From contig USJU01000057.1 in the NCBI GenBank assembly GCA_900555085.1, positions 1-9,270 on the forward strand: a stretch of 9,270 nucleotides of DNA, given 5' to 3'. Below are positions 7,139 to 9,270 of the stretch, piece after piece (position 1 is the stretch's first letter; each line of letters starts with the position of its first letter). The notes below the pieces were generated by a model. It did not search any database, was not told the DNA's origin, and was given only the letters and a program-made list of their open reading frames with translations. The position numbers and the translations under genes were made by a program. Source of the stretch: an uncultured Clostridium sp. GTDB lineage: Bacteria; Bacillota; Clostridia; TANB77; CAG-508.

Positions 7139-7537
7139 ATGGACAGATCATCTAAAAGAGAATTAGCATTTAAATTAATATATAGTTTAGAAATTCAAAA
7201 ACAATATGATGAAGAAACTATTGAATTGTTTGTAGAAAACAATAGCAATGGTGATAATAAAGTTGCAGAGTATTTAAAAAATATTGCAAACGGAATTATT
7301 GAAAATAACAAAGAAATAGAAGAAAAAATATCTAACAATTTAAAAAAAGATTGGAATATAAATAGAATATCAAAAGTAGAACTTGCAGTACTAAAAGTAG
7401 CTATTTATGAAATTACATATACAAAAACACCATTTAAAGTAGCTATAAACGAAGCTGTAGAACTTGCAAAAAAATATGGAGAAGAAAAATCTTCATCATT
7501 TGTAAATGGAGTTTTAGCAAACATAGTTAAAGAATAA
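7139..7537 (+). CDS. nusB: Transcription antitermination factor NusB
   Basis: NusB binds the boxA RNA of rRNA leaders with NusE (ribosomal protein S10) and supports processive rRNA transcription. The 132-residue all-helical protein has the family features: a basic N-terminus RSSKRELAFKLIYSLE, then NRISKVELAVLKVAIYEI (about 77-94), and the conserved PFKVAINEAVELAKKYGEEKSSSFVNGVLANI (about 99-130). The Arg/Lys-rich start and the NEAVELAKKYG and FVNGVL signatures are diagnostic. The ATG at 7139 follows GAGAGGT (7128-7134). xseA begins 12 bases after the stop. The nusB-xseA-xseB order is common in Clostridia. Confidence 0.96.
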   Translation: MDRSSKRELAFKLIYSLEIQKQYDEETIELFVENNSNGDNKVAEYLKNIANGIIENNKEIEEKISNNLKKDWNINRISKVELAVLKVAIYEITYTKTPFKVAINEAVELAKKYGEEKSSSFVNGVLANIVKE

Positions 7538-7539
7538 TT

Positions 7540-7544
7540 GGAGG
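7540..7544 (+). promoter_or_regulatory. Ribosome site that sets the xseA start
   Basis: GGAGG is 5 bases before ATG 7550. The in-frame TTG at 7538 overlaps this site and has no ribosome site of its own, so the start at 7550 is chosen. It gives the usual MKPEPISVSQLNKYI opening. Confidence 0.85.
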
Positions 7545-7549
7545 AACAA

Positions 7550-8737
7550 ATGAAGCCAGAACCAATAAGTGTAAGTCAGCTTAATAAATACATAAAAAAT
7601 AAAGTTGATCAAGATGAATATTTAAACAATGTATTAATTAAAGGTGAAATATCTAATTTCAAACATCACTATACAGGACACATGTATTTTACATTAAAAG
7701 ATAATAATTCATTAATAAAATGTATAATGTTTAAAAGCTATACACCACATTTGAATTTTGTTCCAAAAGATGGAATGAGTGTTATTGTTTTAGGAACAGT
7801 TTCTGTTTTTGAGAGAGATGGAGTTTATCAAATATACTGTAAAGCAATGCAACAAGAAGGCATAGGAGATTTATACAAAGAATATGAAAAACTAAAAGCA
7901 AAATTAAGTGAAGAGGGCTTGTTTGATGAATCTCACAAAAAGAAAATACCATTATATTCAAAAAGAATAGGTGTATTAACATCTGAAACAGGTTCTGTAA
8001 TAAGAGATATAATAAATGTATCTACTCGTAGAAATCCAAATGTATATATAAAATTATTGCCTGTTCCTGTTCAAGGAGAAGGTGCAGGTAAGAAAATTGC
8101 TGATGCTATAAATTTAATGAACGAGATAAATTTAGCAGATATTATAATTGTAGCTAGAGGAGGAGGTTCATTAGAAGATTTATGGCCATTTAATGAAGAA
8201 ATTGTAGCAAGAGCAATTTACAATTCAGAATTACCAGTTATATCTGCAGTAGGACATGAAACAGACTTCTCAATTTCAGATTTTGTTGCAGACTTAAGAG
8301 CACCAACACCATCCGCAGCGGCAGAACTTGCAGTACCAGATATAGATGAACTAAAAATAAAGCTAAACTCATATAATAATAGATATAAGGTTGCATTAAA
8401 AAAACAATTAGAATATAAAAGACTAAAATACGAAAAATGCATGACAAGAAGAGTATTTAAAGAACCATTACAAAGAATAAATGAAAGTTATTTGCATGTT
8501 GATACACAAGAAAAAAATATAGAAAATAAATTCAAACTAAAAATAATGCAAAAACGTTCCGAATTTCAAAATGTGGTAGAAAAAATAGATGCTTTAAGTC
8601 CATTAAAAACACTATCAAGAGGATATTCTATTATGGAGAAAAACGGAAAAATAGTAAAAAGTAAAAAAGAATTGAATATCGGAGACGAAGTAAATATAAA
8701 ATTATATGAAGGAACAACAAAAGCTAAAATAATTTAA
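7550..8737 (+). CDS. xseA: Exodeoxyribonuclease VII large subunit
   Basis: XseA is the catalytic subunit of exonuclease VII, which degrades single-stranded DNA from both ends into oligonucleotides, and works with several copies of XseB. The 395-residue protein is typical for Firmicutes. The N-terminal OB-fold for ssDNA binding covers about residues 5-100 (SVSQLNKYI, LIKGEISNFKHH, GHMYFTLKD). The catalytic core has RRNPNVYIKLLPVPVQG, then ARGGGSLEDLWPFNEE (202-217), SAVGHETDFSISDFVADLRA (232-251) and PTPSAAAEL (252-260). The long Lys/Glu-rich helical segment (about 265-345) is the arm that binds XseB. The C-terminus LSRGYSIMEKNGKIV is also typical. xseB does not follow directly: a 51-residue ORF and a 325-bp gap intervene. 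Confidence 0.97.
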   Translation: MKPEPISVSQLNKYIKNKVDQDEYLNNVLIKGEISNFKHHYTGHMYFTLKDNNSLIKCIMFKSYTPHLNFVPKDGMSVIVLGTVSVFERDGVYQIYCKAMQQEGIGDLYKEYEKLKAKLSEEGLFDESHKKKIPLYSKRIGVLTSETGSVIRDIINVSTRRNPNVYIKLLPVPVQGEGAGKKIADAINLMNEINLADIIIVARGGGSLEDLWPFNEEIVARAIYNSELPVISAVGHETDFSISDFVADLRAPTPSAAAELAVPDIDELKIKLNSYNNRYKVALKKQLEYKRLKYEKCMTRRVFKEPLQRINESYLHVDTQEKNIENKFKLKIMQKRSEFQNVVEKIDALSPLKTLSRGYSIMEKNGKIVKSKKELNIGDEVNIKLYEGTTKAKII

Positions 8738-8750
8738 AAGGAGATAAAAA

Positions 8751-8906
8751 ATGAGTAAACCAGTAGAAAAAGCAAATATAATAATAGTTGTTATAACAAT
8801 ATTGATATTAATTGCAATAGCAGGTGTTTCAGGTTATAAATATTATGAAGAGAATTATAAAAATGATAATGAAAATAATACAAATACAATTAATACAGTA
8901 TTATAA
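8751..8906 (+). CDS. Small single-pass membrane protein, 51 residues
   Basis: The ATG at 8751 follows AGGAG (8739-8743) at 7-base spacing, 13 bases after xseA, and the frame runs to TAA at 8904-8906. The protein has a short polar N-terminus (MSKPVEKAN) and one strongly hydrophobic helix (about residues 10-27, III VVITILILIAIAG in sequence). A short Tyr/Glu/Lys stretch (YKYYEENYK) and an Asn/Thr-rich tail (NDNENNTNTINTVL) follow. This looks like a small anchored protein with an exposed or secreted polar tail, or a non-cleaved signal anchor. I do not recognise the family. A good ribosome site and tight spacing to xseA argue that it is translated. It could also be the remnant of a longer gene cut by rearrangement, since an inverted-repeat element begins 33 bases later. 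Confidence 0.65.
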   Translation: MSKPVEKANIIIVVITILILIAIAGVSGYKYYEENYKNDNENNTNTINTVL

Positions 8907-8939
8907 TGAAATTTTTCGATGGCATAAAGTGACAAATTA

Positions 8940-9085
8940 TAAAGAAACAAATAATTTTATTTTCAAATTCCGTTCTCCAAACGTTTTAAGACAGATAAGA
9001 TATTCAAACTTTTGAGCAACGGCCTCTAATTATATGTAATAGTCGGGTCGAACTCGTTTTCAAATATAAATTATTTGTTTCTTTA
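8940..9085. repeat. 146-bp element with perfect 18-bp terminal inverted repeats
   Basis: TAAAGAAACAAATAATTT (8940-8957) and its exact reverse complement (9068-9085) bound a 110-bp interior. With one bulged base (9067) the pairing continues 5 bp inward (8958-8962 with 9062-9066). By hand count the interior is about 36% G+C, clearly richer than the arms and flanks, with GC patches near 8970-8983, 9014-9026 and 9043-9054. Short internal pairings exist (CCGTT 8970-8974 with AACGG 9018-9022). There is no transposase or clear target duplication. It could be a MITE-like element or a structured RNA whose ends pair. Confidence 0.65.
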
Positions 9086-9135
9086 ATATATAACCAATAT
9101 TGAATGCATCATTTCATAAATTTATTATAATTATG

Positions 9136-9163
9136 TTTGTAGAAATATTATTATTGTTATAAA
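9136..9163 (+). promoter_or_regulatory. Possible weak promoter for xseB
   Basis: TATAAA at 9158-9163 is preceded by TGT (extended -10). A poor -35 (TTTGTA at 9136-9141) gives a 16-base spacer. In DNA this AT-rich such a match is weak evidence. Transcripts from here would begin before the palindrome at 9185. Confidence 0.3.
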
Positions 9164-9184
9164 ATTAATGTCAAACGTTGTAGG

Positions 9185-9204
9185 GGGCACGGTGCTCCGT
9201 GCCC
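9185..9204. repeat. GC-rich 8-bp palindrome upstream of xseB
   Basis: GGGCACGG (9185-9192) and CCGTGCCC (9197-9204) form a perfect hairpin with loop TGCT, the most GC-rich 20 bases in the window. An A-run (9205-9211), not a T-run, follows on the + strand, so it is not a terminator for xseA-side transcripts. On the other strand the T-run precedes the hairpin. It sits 14 bases before the xseB ribosome site. Confidence 0.8.
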
Positions 9205-9231
9205 AAAAAAATAAATTAGGAGAAAAGAAAA

Positions 9232-9270
9232 ATGAATGAAGAAGATATGAATTTTGAAGATGCAATGAAA
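9232..9270 (+). CDS. xseB: Exodeoxyribonuclease VII small subunit, N-terminus only
   Basis: Only 13 codons are inside the window: MNEEDMNFEDAMK. The segment NFEDAMK is the usual opening of XseB, the small coiled-coil subunit that binds the helical arm of XseA in exonuclease VII. Position downstream of xseA supports the call. AGGAG (9218-9222) precedes the ATG at 9-base spacing. XseB is needed in several copies per XseA, so separate control from this unusually long upstream gap is plausible. The rest of the gene lies beyond the right edge. Confidence 0.8.
   Translation, partial: MNEEDMNFEDAMK

Larger units (their letters stand above)
8907..9231. other. 325-bp gap between the 51-residue gene and xseB
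   Basis: No open frame here has a credible start and ribosome site. The stretch holds, in order, a 146-bp element with 18-bp inverted repeats (8940-9085), an AT-rich section (9086-9180) with a possible weak promoter, a GC-rich palindrome (9185-9204) and the xseB ribosome site. Gaps between the other genes downstream of the priA promoter are 11-70 bases, so this one is exceptional. Confidence 0.8.

Noticed and set aside
8824..9015. Open frame of about 63 codons on the + strand
   Set aside because: It has no ribosome site, overlaps the 51-residue gene out of frame and runs through the inverted-repeat element; its composition is typical of AT-rich noise.
9040..9056. GTTCGACCC on the minus strand, resembling a tRNA T-loop
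   Set aside because: No acceptor, D or anticodon stems can be formed around it, so no tRNA is supported.
9185..9211. Hairpin read as a rho-independent terminator
   Set aside because: On the + strand it is followed by A residues; on the minus strand the T-run comes before the stem. Neither direction gives a stem followed by a U-tract.
1..9270. CRISPR array, tRNA, rRNA, defence or toxin-antitoxin genes
   Set aside because: No regularly spaced direct repeats, no cloverleaf and no recognisable defence or toxin motifs were seen on either strand.

Overview
This window looks like chromosomal housekeeping DNA from an AT-rich, low-GC Gram-positive bacterium, most likely a member of the Clostridia. 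The basis is the very high A+T content, strong AGGAGG-type ribosome sites, A/T-ending codons, the standard code (UGA is a stop; Trp is TGG), and the gene content priA-def-fmt plus an Asp23/AmaP envelope operon followed by nusB-xseA-xseB. Genus cannot be read from the sequence. Every gene is on the + strand.

Layout: (1) 1-795 is the 3' part of dprA, whose start lies outside the window. (2) 959-1408 is an unrecognised 149-residue basic protein with its own extended -10 promoter and a good intrinsic terminator (about 1426-1459), so it is probably monocistronic. (3) A near-consensus promoter (1458-1486) opens a tight run: priA (replication restart helicase), def (peptide deformylase), fmt (Met-tRNA formyltransferase, TTG start) and a DUF5662-like protein. 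(4) A second, very similar promoter (5747-5775) precedes asp23/gls24, amaP and a DUF2273-type small membrane protein, which together resemble the membrane-anchored Asp23 system. These run on into nusB, xseA, a 51-residue single-pass membrane protein and, at the right edge, the first 13 codons of xseB.

Functional themes: def and fmt form the N-formyl-methionine cycle; dprA, priA, xseA and xseB act in DNA processing, restart and repair; nusB serves transcription antitermination of rRNA; asp23-amaP-DUF2273 is an envelope module.

No defence system, CRISPR array, tRNA, rRNA or complete insertion sequence is visible. The least ordinary part is the 325-bp gap before xseB (8907-9231). It holds a 146-bp element bounded by perfect 18-bp inverted repeats and, further on, a GC-rich palindrome. 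A second palindrome of similar design lies between amaP and the DUF2273 gene. The other points worth attention are the two uncharacterised proteins (149 and 51 residues) and an HD-like pattern of His/Asp residues in the DUF5662-like protein.
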